Notes: generated from the letters alone by a model not told the origin. Positions 8,350 through 17,488 are shown, counted from the stretch's first letter. The stretch is DNA of 64,000 bases from DASYFG01 sp036498565 (GCA_036498565.1 DASYFG010000004.1:248001-312000), one strand, 5' to 3'. Numbers and translations are program-made.

Positions 8350-9622
8350 CTACCAAACGCCAGCCGATTTAAACGGGTTACAACAAGACGCACAAACTGC
8401 CGACAACGCGGCGATTAGCCAAACGGTGCGCGAGATTTTGCTGACAGTTCAAAAAAATGGTGATGACGCTTTGCGCCAGTATTCGCAAACATTTGACGGA
8501 GTGACGTTAGCGGATTTGTTGGTGCCGGCCAGCACGATTCAAGCGGCATATGAACAAATTGATCCAGCGGTTGTGGCGAGTTTGCAAGCGGCGGCTGACA
8601 ATATTTTCTGGTTTCATGAAAAACAAGGCTTACAAAGCTTTGAGGCGACGCGACCAGAAGGGAAGTTTGGGATAAAAGTCACGCCATTAGAACGCGTCGG
8701 CATTTATGTTCCTGGCGGGACTGCTGCGTATCCGTCGTCGGTGTTGATGAATGCCATTCCCGCCAAAGTTGCTGGGGTCAGTGAAATTATCATGGTCACA
8801 CCCCCGCAAAAAGAAGGCATCAATCCCGCTGTTTTGGTGGCAGCTGACATTGCTGGTGTGGATCGAATTTATACAATTGGTGGTGCACAAGCGGTGGCGG
8901 CGCTGACTTTTGGGACGCAAACCGTGCCAAAAGTGGACAAAATCACCGGTCCGGGTAACGCGTACGTCGCGGAAGCCAAACGGCAGGTTTATGGTTTTGT
9001 TGATATTGATATGATTGCCGGTCCTTCAGAAATCGGCATTATTGCCGATGAGACAGCAAAGTCAGCTGAAATTGCGGCAGATTTGTTATCACAAGCTGAG
9101 CACGACGTGCGGGTGCGCACATTTTTGGTCACCACGGATGCGGATTTGCTAGCAGCGGTTACGGCTGAATTAGACACACAGTTGGCGACTTTGCCACGAG
9201 CAGAAATCGCGCGTCAATCATTGACCGATTTTGGCTATCAAATTCTCGTCCAAACAGACGCGCAGTTGTACGAAGTGATGAATGCAATTGCGCCAGAACA
9301 TTTGGAAATCCAGCTGACGGAGCCGTTGGCCGCGTTGGACAAAATTCGCCATGCGGGATCGATTTTTCTGGGGCGTTATGCATCTGAGCCAGTCGGTGAT
9401 TACTTTGCTGGACCGAACCATATTTTGCCAACGAGTGGCACCGCCCGCTTTAGTTCGCCGCTGAATGTGACGGATTTTCAAAAAATGTCGCAATATCTTT
9501 ACTACGAACCAGCCGCATTGGCGCAAAATCAAGGTGCGATTACGACTTTGGCCAGAACTGAAGGATTAGAAGCACACGCCCGCGCCATTGAAGCGCGTTT
9601 TCCAAAAAAGGAGCAATCATGA
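8336..9622 (+). CDS. hisD: Histidinol dehydrogenase
   Basis: 428 residues with AGGAGG before the ATG, inside the end of hisZG. Family signatures are ERVGIYVPGGTAAYPSSVLM, GPGNAYVAEAK, the metal/substrate stretch IDMIAGPSEI and SQAEHD, and GPNHILPTSGTARF near the C-terminus. It oxidises histidinol twice with NAD to give histidine. Translationally coupled to its neighbours; the 4-nt ATGA overlap with hisB is typical of this operon. Confidence 0.95.
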   Translation: MKRLNYQTPADLNGLQQDAQTADNAAISQTVREILLTVQKNGDDALRQYSQTFDGVTLADLLVPASTIQAAYEQIDPAVVASLQAAADNIFWFHEKQGLQSFEATRPEGKFGIKVTPLERVGIYVPGGTAAYPSSVLMNAIPAKVAGVSEIIMVTPPQKEGINPAVLVAADIAGVDRIYTIGGAQAVAALTFGTQTVPKVDKITGPGNAYVAEAKRQVYGFVDIDMIAGPSEIGIIADETAKSAEIAADLLSQAEHDVRVRTFLVTTDADLLAAVTAELDTQLATLPRAEIARQSLTDFGYQILVQTDAQLYEVMNAIAPEHLEIQLTEPLAALDKIRHAGSIFLGRYASEPVGDYFAGPNHILPTSGTARFSSPLNVTDFQKMSQYLYYEPAALAQNQGAITTLARTEGLEAHARAIEARFPKKEQS

Positions 9623-10206
9623 CACGACAAGCAATCATTAATCGCCAAACCAGCGAAACACAAATTACACTGACACTCGACATCGACAATCAAGAGACAA
9701 GCAACATTCAAACCGGCGTCGGTTATTTAGATCATATGCTCATGTTATTTGCTAAACATGGTCGCTTTGGTCTGACCGTGCAAGCCAGTGGCGATTTAGA
9801 GGTGGACAGTCATCACACGGTGGAAGATGTGGGCATCGCACTCGGGCAAGCATTTAAACAAGCGCTCGGTGATAAACAACAGATTGAACGGTACGGTTAT
9901 CAATACACGCCGATGGATGAAACGTTGGTGCGCAGCGTGGTGGATTTGTCGGGACGTAGTTATTTAGTGTTTGATGCGGATTTGACGGCGCCGCAATTGG
10001 GTCAACTTGAAACGGAAGTCATCGAAGATTTTTGGCAAGGTTTTACGGATCAAATCGGCGCCAACGTGCACATTAGCGTGCTGTATGGCCGTAATACACA
10101 TCACAAAATTGAAGCGATGTTTAAAGCGACTGGTCGTGCGTTACGGCAAGCAGTCACCATCAATCCTGCTATTACAGGTTTGAATTCAACGAAAGGAAGT
10201 TTGTAA
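9619..10206 (+). CDS. hisB: Imidazoleglycerol-phosphate dehydratase
   Basis: 195 residues, only the dehydratase domain (no N-terminal phosphatase as in enterics). Metal-binding signatures are LDHMLMLFAKHG, DSHHTVEDVGI and the C-terminal NTHHKIEAMFKA. It converts imidazoleglycerol phosphate to imidazoleacetol phosphate. Start ATG overlaps the hisD stop by 4 nt, with AAAAGGAG upstream. Confidence 0.95.
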   Translation: MTRQAIINRQTSETQITLTLDIDNQETSNIQTGVGYLDHMLMLFAKHGRFGLTVQASGDLEVDSHHTVEDVGIALGQAFKQALGDKQQIERYGYQYTPMDETLVRSVVDLSGRSYLVFDADLTAPQLGQLETEVIEDFWQGFTDQIGANVHISVLYGRNTHHKIEAMFKATGRALRQAVTINPAITGLNSTKGSL

Positions 10207-10827
10207 ATGACTGAAAAACAAGTCGTCGTGGTCGATTATGGCGCCGGCAATCTTGATAATGTGCTCAAAGCGATGCGTTTTGTCGGGTTGCAACCGGTAG
10301 TTTCGGCTGAATCAGCGGTAATTCAAAATGCGGCTGCGGTCGTCATTCCCGGCGTGGGCGCGTTCAAAAGTGCGAAGCAACGTTTGGACGAACGTGGTTT
10401 AAGTGACGTTCTAATTGATTTTGCCAAACAAGGCAAGCCGTTGTTTGGCGTGTGTTTGGGGATGCAACTGTTGTTTGACTCGTCGGAGGAATTTGGTTTG
10501 ACGCAAGGGTTGGGTTTGATTCCGGGCGTGGTGAAAGGATTGCCGGTACAAACCGATTTTAAAGTGCCGCAAATGGGTTGGAACCAAAATGTGGTGCAAC
10601 AAGCACATCCACTTAGCGCGCAATTGAATCAACGCTACACGTATTTTGTGCATTCATTTTACGCCCAAACGCCAGCCGAATATATCGTGGCTAGCGCGCC
10701 GTATGGCGTTGTTGATGTGCCCAGTGTGGTGGTGAAGCAAAATGTGATGGGGGCGCAATTTCACCCCGAAAAATCTGGAGAGGTCGGCTTAGACGTTTGG
10801 CGCGCGTTTGCTGAAATGGTGAAATAA
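10207..10827 (+). CDS. hisH: Imidazole glycerol phosphate synthase, glutamine amidotransferase subunit
   Basis: 206 residues, class I glutamine amidotransferase. The nucleophilic Cys is in GVCLGMQLLF and the His-Glu pair in QFHPEKSGE, with the oxyanion strand VVIPGVGAF. It releases ammonia from glutamine and channels it to HisF. Directly abuts hisB and hisA. Confidence 0.95.
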   Translation: MTEKQVVVVDYGAGNLDNVLKAMRFVGLQPVVSAESAVIQNAAAVVIPGVGAFKSAKQRLDERGLSDVLIDFAKQGKPLFGVCLGMQLLFDSSEEFGLTQGLGLIPGVVKGLPVQTDFKVPQMGWNQNVVQQAHPLSAQLNQRYTYFVHSFYAQTPAEYIVASAPYGVVDVPSVVVKQNVMGAQFHPEKSGEVGLDVWRAFAEMVK

Positions 10828-11562
10828 ATGGTGATGTATCCAGCAATTGATTTGAAAAATGGCCAATCGGTGCGCTTATATCAAGGCGATTTTGGCCAAG
10901 AAACGTTGATTGAAGCCACGCCGTTTAGTCAAGCGCAACGGATTGAAAATGCTGGTTTAACGCATTTGCACGTCGTTGATTTAGACGGCGCCGTGGCGGG
11001 AAAACCAGTTAATCAAGCAATTATCGAGCAAATCGTGACACAAGCGCAACTCAAAATTGAAGTGGGCGGCGGCATTCGGACCTTGGACCAGATTGCGCAA
11101 TATTTAGAAATGGGTGTTGATCAAGTGGTTTTGGGATCGATCGCTTGGCAAAATCCGACTTTGGTCCAAACGGCAATTGAACAATTCGGTCCTGCGCATT
11201 TGACGGTGGGATTGGATGGCAAAGGTGGCAAAATCGCCATTCAAGGTTGGCTAGATGTGGTGGATAAAACGTTTGCTGACTTGTTAAGCGACATGCTAGC
11301 CTTAGGCGTGCAACGCTTTGTCGTGACGGATATTGCGCGCGACGGCACGCTTACTGGACCGAATTTGGCGTTGTTGACAAGTTTGCAAGCGCAATTTCCA
11401 ACGGCTCAATTAGTGGCTTCTGGCGGCGTTAGTACGGTTGCAGACATTCAAGCACTGAAAGCTGCTGGCATTAAGGACGTGATTATCGGCCGAGCGTTGT
11501 TTGATGGTGCAGTGACCTTGCCTGATTTGGTGAAGTTGGAGGCGGCAAATGACATTAGCTAA
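10828..11562 (+). CDS. hisA: ProFAR isomerase
   Basis: 244-residue beta/alpha barrel starting MVMYPAIDLKNGQSVRL, with the phosphate-binding signatures VGGGIR and ASGGV. Catalytic aspartates are in AIDLKNG and in TDIARDGTL. It isomerises ProFAR to PRFAR in histidine synthesis. It starts right after the hisH stop; a second in-frame ATG two codons later is also possible. Confidence 0.95.
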   Translation: MVMYPAIDLKNGQSVRLYQGDFGQETLIEATPFSQAQRIENAGLTHLHVVDLDGAVAGKPVNQAIIEQIVTQAQLKIEVGGGIRTLDQIAQYLEMGVDQVVLGSIAWQNPTLVQTAIEQFGPAHLTVGLDGKGGKIAIQGWLDVVDKTFADLLSDMLALGVQRFVVTDIARDGTLTGPNLALLTSLQAQFPTAQLVASGGVSTVADIQALKAAGIKDVIIGRALFDGAVTLPDLVKLEAANDIS

Positions 11563-12313
11563 ACGTTTAATTCCAGCCTTAGATATTAAAAACGGCGCGG
11601 TCGTCAAAGGCGTGCAATTCCAAAACGTGCAAGTGGTCGGCGATCCGGTGCAAGCTGCCAAAGCGTATCAAGCCGCGGGTGCAGATGAACTGGTCTTTTT
11701 GGATATCACCGCGACGCTTGAGCAACGCCAAACGATGATTGACGTGGTCAAAGCCGTTTCGCGAGAAGTTTTTATTCCCTTGACAGTCGGCGGTGGAATT
11801 ACCAGCGTGGATCAAATGCGCGCTTTAATTGCAGCCGGCGCGGACAAAATTTTCTTAAATTCAGCCGCCATCAAACAACCTGAATTAGTCACAGCCGGCG
11901 CAGAAATCTTTGGCAAACAAGCAATTGTGGGTGCCATTGATGTGAAATGGGACGAAGACGCTCAGTTCTATCGTGTCTTCGTGGCCGGTGGGACCGTGCC
12001 AACGCAATGGGAAGCAATCGCTTGGGCCAAGAAGTTACAAGACTTAGGTGTCGGTGAATTATTGGTCACGTCAATGGACGCGGATGGGATGAAAAAGGGT
12101 TATGATTTGGCTTTATATCAACAATTAACCGCTGCACTTGACGTGCCGATTATCGCTTCTGGTGGGGCAGGTTCGCCTCAAGATTTCGTAGATGTTTTCG
12201 CCCAAACACGTGTGGACGGCGCACTAGCCGCTTCGGTTTTTCACTTTGGTGAAATTGAAATACCTAATCTAAAAGTCCAATTAGCGGCAAAAGGAATCGA
12301 GGTACGCCAATGA
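11549..12313 (+). CDS. hisF: Imidazole glycerol phosphate synthase, cyclase subunit
   Basis: 254-residue beta/alpha barrel homologous to HisA. Catalytic Asp residues are in ALDIKNG and GAIDVKW; phosphate sites are TVGGGI and ASGGAGS. With HisH it makes imidazoleglycerol phosphate and AICAR, which links the pathway to purine synthesis. The start lies 14 nt inside hisA after GGAGGCGG. Confidence 0.95.
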   Translation: MTLAKRLIPALDIKNGAVVKGVQFQNVQVVGDPVQAAKAYQAAGADELVFLDITATLEQRQTMIDVVKAVSREVFIPLTVGGGITSVDQMRALIAAGADKIFLNSAAIKQPELVTAGAEIFGKQAIVGAIDVKWDEDAQFYRVFVAGGTVPTQWEAIAWAKKLQDLGVGELLVTSMDADGMKKGYDLALYQQLTAALDVPIIASGGAGSPQDFVDVFAQTRVDGALAASVFHFGEIEIPNLKVQLAAKGIEVRQ

Positions 12314-12795
12314 CAATGCCCGTAATCACGCAAAATGAAACAACCGGCCAAGTTCAAAGTTTGACGTACGGCACATTAGCAGTGGATCAAACGGCGATTT
12401 TGGATTGTGATCGTGACGCAGCGTTAATCCAAACGATGACCACTGACAGCACATTTAACGCTGCGGGCGTTGATTTTGAAGAGACGCTCGTACCAGCCAT
12501 TGTCCAAGACGCCCAAACCAAACAAGTTTTGACTTTGGCATATATGAACGCTGAAAGCTTCGCGCAAACCTTAGCGACGCACCAGACGTGGTTTTATTCA
12601 CGTAGCCGTCAAGAATTATGGCATAAAGGCGCCACATCAGGCAATTTTCAAACTGTTATTAGTTTGTCCTATCAAACACAACCAGCTGCAATTTTAGTCC
12701 AAGTTGAGCCAATGGGACCCGCTTGTCACACGGGCGCTGTTTCGTGTTTTTTCAATCAAATCGGAGGCAATCATGACCACACAAACGCTCAATGA
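12310..12795 (+). CDS. hisI: Phosphoribosyl-AMP cyclohydrolase with atypical N-terminal extension
   Basis: 161 residues; stand-alone HisI is usually about 105-115. The core starts near residue 55 (LVPAIVQDAQTKQVLTLAYMN, SRSRQELWHKGATSGN) and ends PACHTGAVSCFF with the zinc cysteines. The conserved DCDxD metal motif normally found between those blocks is missing: residues 121-125 read YQTQP. A DCDRD motif instead occurs at residues 32-36 in the extra N-terminal segment. The extension may supply the metal site in trans of its usual place. The reaction (opening of the adenine ring of PR-AMP) is inferred from the core and the operon. Confidence 0.85.
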   Translation: MTMPVITQNETTGQVQSLTYGTLAVDQTAILDCDRDAALIQTMTTDSTFNAAGVDFEETLVPAIVQDAQTKQVLTLAYMNAESFAQTLATHQTWFYSRSRQELWHKGATSGNFQTVISLSYQTQPAAILVQVEPMGPACHTGAVSCFFNQIGGNHDHTNAQ

Positions 12796-13096
12796 ATTAT
12801 ATGAAATGGTGAAATCCCGCCAACAAAACCCGCAAGAAGGTTCTTATACAGCTTATTTATTTACGCAGGGATTGGATAAAATTTTGAAAAAAGTCGGCGA
12901 AGAAACGACCGAAGTGATCATCGCCGCTAAAAACGATACCGGTGAATTACGCTATGAAACAGCGGATTTGTTGTTTCATCTGATGGTTTTGCTGGTCAAT
13001 CAAGGGGTGAGTTTGGCCGAAATTGAACAGGAACTAGGCGCACGCATTGGGCAAACATCGCGCTTGCAAGAACGACCAGACGTCACCGATTATTAA
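12773..13096 (+). CDS. hisE: Phosphoribosyl-ATP pyrophosphohydrolase
   Basis: 107 residues of the all-alpha MazG-like HisE fold. The acidic metal-binding helix is KKVGEETTEVIIAAK and the second helix YETADLLFHLMVLL. ATG 12773 follows GGAGG and lies 23 nt inside the hisI end; a longer upstream frame has no ribosome site. It removes pyrophosphate from PR-ATP, the second step of the pathway. Confidence 0.93.
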   Translation: MTTQTLNELYEMVKSRQQNPQEGSYTAYLFTQGLDKILKKVGEETTEVIIAAKNDTGELRYETADLLFHLMVLLVNQGVSLAEIEQELGARIGQTSRLQERPDVTDY

Positions 13097-13107
13097 AGGA
13101 GTTAACC

Positions 13108-14157
13108 ATGAAAATGAAGCCACAAGTGCGCACATTAGCAGCGTATCAACCAGAAGTTCCCAACCCGCACGTTGTGCGTTTGTCGGCGAATGAAAACGTC
13201 TTTGGTGCCTCGCCAAAAGTAGCTGAAGCGCTCCAAAATTTTCTGGCGGATACGATTAATTATTATCCAGACGGGCAAGCAACGCCGTTGCGCCAAGCAT
13301 TGAGCCAATTGACCGGCATTGCCGCCGAAAAATTTGTCCTTGGCGTGGGCTTAGATGAGATCATTCAATTGTTAAGTCGGGTTTTGCTGACGCCCACGGC
13401 CAATATTGTCACGGCCACGCCGACCTTTTCTGAATATGAATTGCATGCCGACATTGAAGGCAGCCACACGAAAGCGGTGCCGGTGCTTGAAGACGGGCAC
13501 GTTGATTTTGCGGGCATGCTGGCGGCAGTTGATGAACAGACGGCTTTGGTGGTGTTGACGAATCCGAATAATCCCACGGGCGTCTTTGAATCGGTCGCTG
13601 ATATCACCAGTTTTTTGGATAAATTACCGCGTGAGGTGACCTTGTTTGTTGATGAGGCGTACTTTGAATTTGTTGCCGAAGAAGTGGCGACGGTGCTGCC
13701 TTTGGTCGCACAATATGAGAATTTGGTGGTTGGTCGTACGTTGTCGAAAGCTTACGGCTTGGCGAATTTGCGCGTGGGGTATGCGGTCATGAACGAGCCG
13801 TTGTTAAGCGCCATGCAAGCCGTGCGCTTGCCATATAATTTGTCCACTTTCCAGCAAACTGCCGCGGTGACGGCAGTGCGTGATCAAGCTTATTTGCGCA
13901 ATGTTGTGACCGTTGTGCAACAAGAACGCGAGCAGTGGCAAACATTTTTGCGCGAACAAGGCTATGATTTTTATGCGTCGCAGGGGAACTTTGTATATGT
14001 TGCCGTTTCCGATGCAAAACGCTACGCACAGGAGCTTTTGGCAGCAGGTTTTCAGGTGAAAGCTTATCCGGCTGTGCAACGCCTACGGTTTTCAATGGGT
14101 GCACCGGCCGATATGGCACGGATGCGGGCAGTATTTTTAACGTTAAAAGACGCTTAG
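13108..14157 (+). CDS. hisC: Histidinol-phosphate aminotransferase
   Basis: 349-residue fold-type I aminotransferase preceded by AAAGGAG. Landmarks: LSANENVFG near the start, TNPNNPTG, DEAYFEF, and GRTLSKAYGLANLRVGY with the PLP lysine, then a C-terminal arginine in RLRFSMGAP. It transfers an amino group from glutamate to imidazoleacetol phosphate. Last gene of the operon; its TAG stop lies within the terminator stem. Confidence 0.94.
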   Translation: MKMKPQVRTLAAYQPEVPNPHVVRLSANENVFGASPKVAEALQNFLADTINYYPDGQATPLRQALSQLTGIAAEKFVLGVGLDEIIQLLSRVLLTPTANIVTATPTFSEYELHADIEGSHTKAVPVLEDGHVDFAGMLAAVDEQTALVVLTNPNNPTGVFESVADITSFLDKLPREVTLFVDEAYFEFVAEEVATVLPLVAQYENLVVGRTLSKAYGLANLRVGYAVMNEPLLSAMQAVRLPYNLSTFQQTAAVTAVRDQAYLRNVVTVVQQEREQWQTFLREQGYDFYASQGNFVYVAVSDAKRYAQELLAAGFQVKAYPAVQRLRFSMGAPADMARMRAVFLTLKDA

Positions 14158-14169
14158 CGTCTTTTTTTT
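14145..14169 (+). terminator. his operon terminator
   Basis: AAAAGACGC-TTA-GCGTCTTTT stem plus T run, overlapping the hisC stop codon. The core is identical to the aspB terminator. Confidence 0.85.
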
Positions 14170-14184
14170 GTGCGGAAAAGACGG

Positions 14185-14219
14185 TATACTAGATGAGAAT
14201 AACTTGCAGATATGCAAGT
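14185..14219 (+). promoter_or_regulatory. asnS -10 box and 5' leader hairpin
   Basis: TATACT at 14185-14190 is a likely -10. Just downstream, ACTTGCA-GATA-TGCAAGT (14202-14219) forms a perfect 7-bp tetraloop hairpin near the predicted mRNA 5' end, which may stabilise the message. Confidence 0.45.
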
Positions 14220-14237
14220 ATAGATAGGAATTTTTTC

Positions 14238-15533
14238 ATGAACACGATTAACATTATTGATGCAAAACATCACGTGGGAGAAACCGTTAAAATTGGCGGT
14301 TGGTTGCGTGGTAAGCGTGGCAACAACAAATTACAATTCTTGCAATTGCGCGACGGTTCGGCCTTTATGCAAGGTGTCGTGAACAAAGCAGTTGTTGGCG
14401 ATGAGTTGTTTGAAGTGGCCAAAGGTTTGAAGCAAGAATCAAGTTTGTATGTGATTGGTGAAATTCACGAAGACGATCGTTCAGATTTTGGTTATGAAAT
14501 GGCGATTTCAGGGATTGAAGTGATTGGCGAAAGTGTCGATTATCCAATCACACCAAAAGAACACGGCGTGGAATTTTTATTTGACCAACGTCACTTGTAC
14601 TTGCGTCACTTGAAGCCGTTTGCGGTTTTGAAGATTCGCGATACGTTGTATCGCGCTGTGGCAAATTTCTTCCACGAAGAAAACTTTACCCGTATTGATT
14701 CACCAATTTTGACGGGATCAAGTCCTGAAGGCACAACAGAATTATTTGAAACCGATTACTTTGGTCAAAGTGCCTTTTTGTCACAAACAGGGCAACTTTA
14801 TATTGAAGCAGCTATTTTTGGTTTTGGGAAAGTGTACGACTTTGGCCCTGTTTTCCGTGCTGAAAAGTCAAAGACACGTCGTCATTTGAATGAATTTTGG
14901 ATGATGGATGCTGAAATGGCTTGGATGGATCAAGAAGCCAGTTTGGATGTACAAGAACGCATGATTAAGTATTTGATTAATGCGGTTTTGACTGAAAATG
15001 CATACGAATTGGATTTGTTAGAACGTGATAAGACGTTGTTGCAAAAGTATGTTGATACTGATTTCCCACGCGTGTCATATGACGATGCGGTCAAGTTGTT
15101 GCAAGACAATGATTTTGATATTGAATGGGGTGTCGACTTTGGTTCACCAGAAGAAACGTTCATTTCTGAACATTATGGTATTCCAGTCTTTATTGTGAAC
15201 TTCCCCAAAGCGATTAAAGCATTCTACATGAAACGTCACACCACACGTGATGATGTTGTGGTATCTGCTGACTTGTTGGCACCGGAAGGTTACGGCGAAA
15301 TTATCGGTGGTTCCGAACGTGACACAGATTATGATTATTTGAAGTCACGTATTGAAGCAGAAGGTTTGGACATGGCTGAATACGACTGGTATTTGGACTT
15401 GCGTAAATACGGTTCCGTGCCACATTCAGGGTTTGGTCTTGGGTTAGAACGCATGGTGCGTTTTGTAACCGGCGAGGATCACATTCGTGAAGCGATTCCG
15501 TTCCCACGCACGATTGCGCGTTTGAAGCCATAA
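14238..15533 (+). CDS. asnS: Asparaginyl-tRNA synthetase
   Basis: 431 residues, class IIb synthetase: N-terminal OB-fold anticodon-binding domain (GWLRGKRGNNKLQFLQLRDG), then catalytic core with motif 2 (FRAEKSKTRRHLNEFWMMD) and motif 3 (GFGLGLERMVRFVTG). ATG 14238 is chosen because homologues start MNTINIIDAK. An in-frame ATG 45 nt upstream lies before the likely transcription start. Ribosome site is modest (TAGGA). Codon use is biased (AAG, TTG, CGT), as expected for a well-expressed gene. The dinG-aspB-asnS-dnaD order is conserved in lactic acid bacteria, here split by the his genes. Confidence 0.95.
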   Translation: MNTINIIDAKHHVGETVKIGGWLRGKRGNNKLQFLQLRDGSAFMQGVVNKAVVGDELFEVAKGLKQESSLYVIGEIHEDDRSDFGYEMAISGIEVIGESVDYPITPKEHGVEFLFDQRHLYLRHLKPFAVLKIRDTLYRAVANFFHEENFTRIDSPILTGSSPEGTTELFETDYFGQSAFLSQTGQLYIEAAIFGFGKVYDFGPVFRAEKSKTRRHLNEFWMMDAEMAWMDQEASLDVQERMIKYLINAVLTENAYELDLLERDKTLLQKYVDTDFPRVSYDDAVKLLQDNDFDIEWGVDFGSPEETFISEHYGIPVFIVNFPKAIKAFYMKRHTTRDDVVVSADLLAPEGYGEIIGGSERDTDYDYLKSRIEAEGLDMAEYDWYLDLRKYGSVPHSGFGLGLERMVRFVTGEDHIREAIPFPRTIARLKP

Positions 15534-15570
15534 AATTTATCGGCCGATGGCAAAAATATGTTAAAATAAA

Positions 15571-15598
15571 AGCGTGCTTTTTGGCACGTTTTTTATTA
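15571..15598 (+). terminator. asnS terminator (weak)
   Basis: CGTGC-TTTTTG-GCACG stem of 5 bp followed by TTTTTT. It is short, so read-through into dnaD is likely. Confidence 0.5.
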
Positions 15599-15610
15599 TA
15601 GGAGTAACGC

Positions 15611-16282
15611 ATGGACTGGCAAAATTTTTTGACAGCGGGTCACACCAGCGTGAGTAATTTATTGTTGCAACGCTATCGCCAGCTGGGCATGACCAATGAT
15701 GATTTGGCGCTTTTTTTACAAATTGAAGCTTTAAAAAACCAGGGGGATGTTTTGCCGACGCCAGGTCTTTTGGCGCGTCGTTTGCAAGTCACCGAAGAAG
15801 TGGTGACGACGCGCTTGCGCCATTTGATGCAATTAAAATTATTGACTTTAAGCACCCAAAGTGGCGTTGAAAGCTACGACTGGCAAGGGTTGTACACACA
15901 ATTAGTTGCTGGTGCAGCGGCGACCAACACACCTGAAATTGAAAACGACGGGGCGCAAGCTCGCCGCAGTATTTTCCAAAGTATTGAAGCAGAATTTGGC
16001 CGGCCATTGTCGCCACTTGAAATGAGCACGATTGGCAAATGGTTTGACAATGAACATTATCAACCGGAAATGATGTTGCTCGCGCTCCAAGAAGCCGTCG
16101 CAAACGGCGTGCGTAACTTGCGCTACATCGAACGGATTTTGTTAAACTGGCGCCAAAATAATATCCAAACGCCAACGGCAGCGCAAGTTGCCAAACAACA
16201 GCGCCAAGGCCAAACATACATGAGCGAGGCGGCGCCGCAACCCAATCTGACGATTCCAATGGATCCCATTGCGCGTCAATAA
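15611..16282 (+). CDS. dnaD: DnaD-like primosomal protein
   Basis: 223 residues. The N-terminal winged-helix (DDBH1) spans about residues 10-90. The C-terminal DnaB/DnaD domain ends with YIERILLNW, the YxxxIxxxW signature that binds single-stranded DNA. It helps load the replicative helicase with DnaB and DnaI. Good ribosome site (ATAGGAG). In most relatives nth follows; here a DUF1361 gene does instead. Confidence 0.85.
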   Translation: MDWQNFLTAGHTSVSNLLLQRYRQLGMTNDDLALFLQIEALKNQGDVLPTPGLLARRLQVTEEVVTTRLRHLMQLKLLTLSTQSGVESYDWQGLYTQLVAGAAATNTPEIENDGAQARRSIFQSIEAEFGRPLSPLEMSTIGKWFDNEHYQPEMMLLALQEAVANGVRNLRYIERILLNWRQNNIQTPTAAQVAKQQRQGQTYMSEAAPQPNLTIPMDPIARQ

Positions 16283-16290
16283 GAGGACTT

Positions 16291-16896
16291 ATGAAACGCA
16301 TCGTTATTATTCATATTTTTATTTTGTTATATTTTGCTTTCGTGGCAAATTCACCAACGGCGTTCACATTTTTGATTTGGAATGTGACGCTGGCTTTGAT
16401 TCCTTATGATTTGAGTTTGGTGCTCAAATGGCTTAAATTCAAGCCGTTGGTCTTTTTATTGAGTTTAATCTGGTTAATTTTCTTCCCAAATGCGATGTAC
16501 ATGATCACAGATTTTGCGCATTTATCAGCAATCGGCACGGATTTGAGCACGTTGGATCAGTTTTTGAACTATGCGATTTTGGCTAGTGGCATTTTCATCG
16601 GCGTGTTGCTGGGTTTGGCCAGCGCGCGCATGATGGCTGAGCGTTTGTTTAGTCAAAACATGATTGCCTTGTGGTTATTCTACGGATTTTTAGCGGCTGT
16701 TTCGGCGTTTGGCATTTATGTTGGCCGCTTTTTGCGTTTAAACACGTGGGATTTGGCGATGGATTTTGCGTCAACTTTCAAAGCAATTTTAGCGTCATTG
16801 AACGAACACAGTCTCGCGTTTGTCGGCTGGTTTGGCATTTTGCAGTTGATGTTGCTGTTGTTCTATCATTATTTGCAAGACACAAAAAAAGTGTGA
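16291..16896 (+). CDS. DUF1361 membrane protein
   Basis: 201 residues with about six hydrophobic helices and the family motifs FPNAMYMITDFAHL and YVGRFLRLNTWD. Location: cytoplasmic membrane. The biochemical role of the family is not known to me. It starts 9 nt after dnaD with AGAGGA upstream and is closed by a bidirectional terminator. Confidence 0.75.
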   Translation: MKRIVIIHIFILLYFAFVANSPTAFTFLIWNVTLALIPYDLSLVLKWLKFKPLVFLLSLIWLIFFPNAMYMITDFAHLSAIGTDLSTLDQFLNYAILASGIFIGVLLGLASARMMAERLFSQNMIALWLFYGFLAAVSAFGIYVGRFLRLNTWDLAMDFASTFKAILASLNEHSLAFVGWFGILQLMLLLFYHYLQDTKKV

Positions 16897-16917
16897 CGCT
16901 GGTCACACTTTTTTTAT
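16886..16917. terminator. Bidirectional terminator
   Basis: AAAAAAAGTGTGAC-GCTG-GTCACACTTTTTTT serves DUF1361 on the plus strand and the convergent acetyltransferase on the minus strand, whose last codons lie within it. Confidence 0.85.
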
Positions 16918-17391
16918 ATATGTGGCAATATTCATCCAACCCGTGGTGCTCAAAGCAAAATTCTCAACGGTGTCATGATACACAAAGCCATATTTTTCCA
17001 ACAAATGCTGACTGGCCGCATTCTCAGCCGTGATCACACCGACAAAATGCGTGTAGGGGAAATCCGCGCCAATGCGCAACAATTCTGCCAAAAGTTGGCT
17101 CCCTAGACCTTGACCACGTGCCTCAAAATCCAAATAATACGACACTTCGGCAACGCTAGCCCAACCGGGTTTGCTGCGATAAGGGGACAACGTAGCGTAC
17201 CCCAAAACACGTGTGTCATCTTCAACGACCAGTAATGGATTTTCTGGTGTTTGATGCGCGTCAAACCATGATTGGCGTTCGGCAATCGTTTGTTCAACCA
17301 AATCAGCGGTAATGCCACCCGCAACAACAGCTTGGTTATAAATAGCAACTAACTGGGGCAAATCAGCTGCCCGTGCGCGACGAATATTCAT
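16903..17391 (-). CDS. GNAT acetyltransferase, Pat/YncA-like
   Basis: 162 residues from the ATG ending at 17391, which follows GGAGGTGG by 6 nt; a longer upstream frame has no ribosome site. The sequence MNIRRARAADLPQLVAIYNQ, the VEDDTRVLGYATLSPYR strand and the acetyl-CoA loop ARGQGLGSQLL are typical of phosphinothricin/methionine-sulfoximine N-acetyltransferases. The natural substrate is uncertain, probably an amino-acid analogue. Confidence 0.8.
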   Translation of the reverse strand: MNIRRARAADLPQLVAIYNQAVVAGGITADLVEQTIAERQSWFDAHQTPENPLLVVEDDTRVLGYATLSPYRSKPGWASVAEVSYYLDFEARGQGLGSQLLAELLRIGADFPYTHFVGVITAENAASQHLLEKYGFVYHDTVENFALSTTGWMNIATYIKKV

Positions 17392-17459
17392 CAGCCACCT
17401 CCAAATAAAATTTAGTATAACACAGCCAGCATTCACGCCAATCAATCATGTCAGGTATC

Positions 17460-17486
17460 AAAAAAAGCGTGATTACTCACGCTTTT
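17460..17486 (-). terminator. alpha-glucosidase operon terminator
   Basis: In minus sense AAAAGCGTGA-GTAA-TCACGCTTTTTTT, right after the stop codon. Confidence 0.8.
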
Positions 17487-17488
17487 GC

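Noticed and set aside
15789..16301. 170-residue minus-strand frame over dnaD
   Set aside because: Antisense to a conserved gene, with no start signal.
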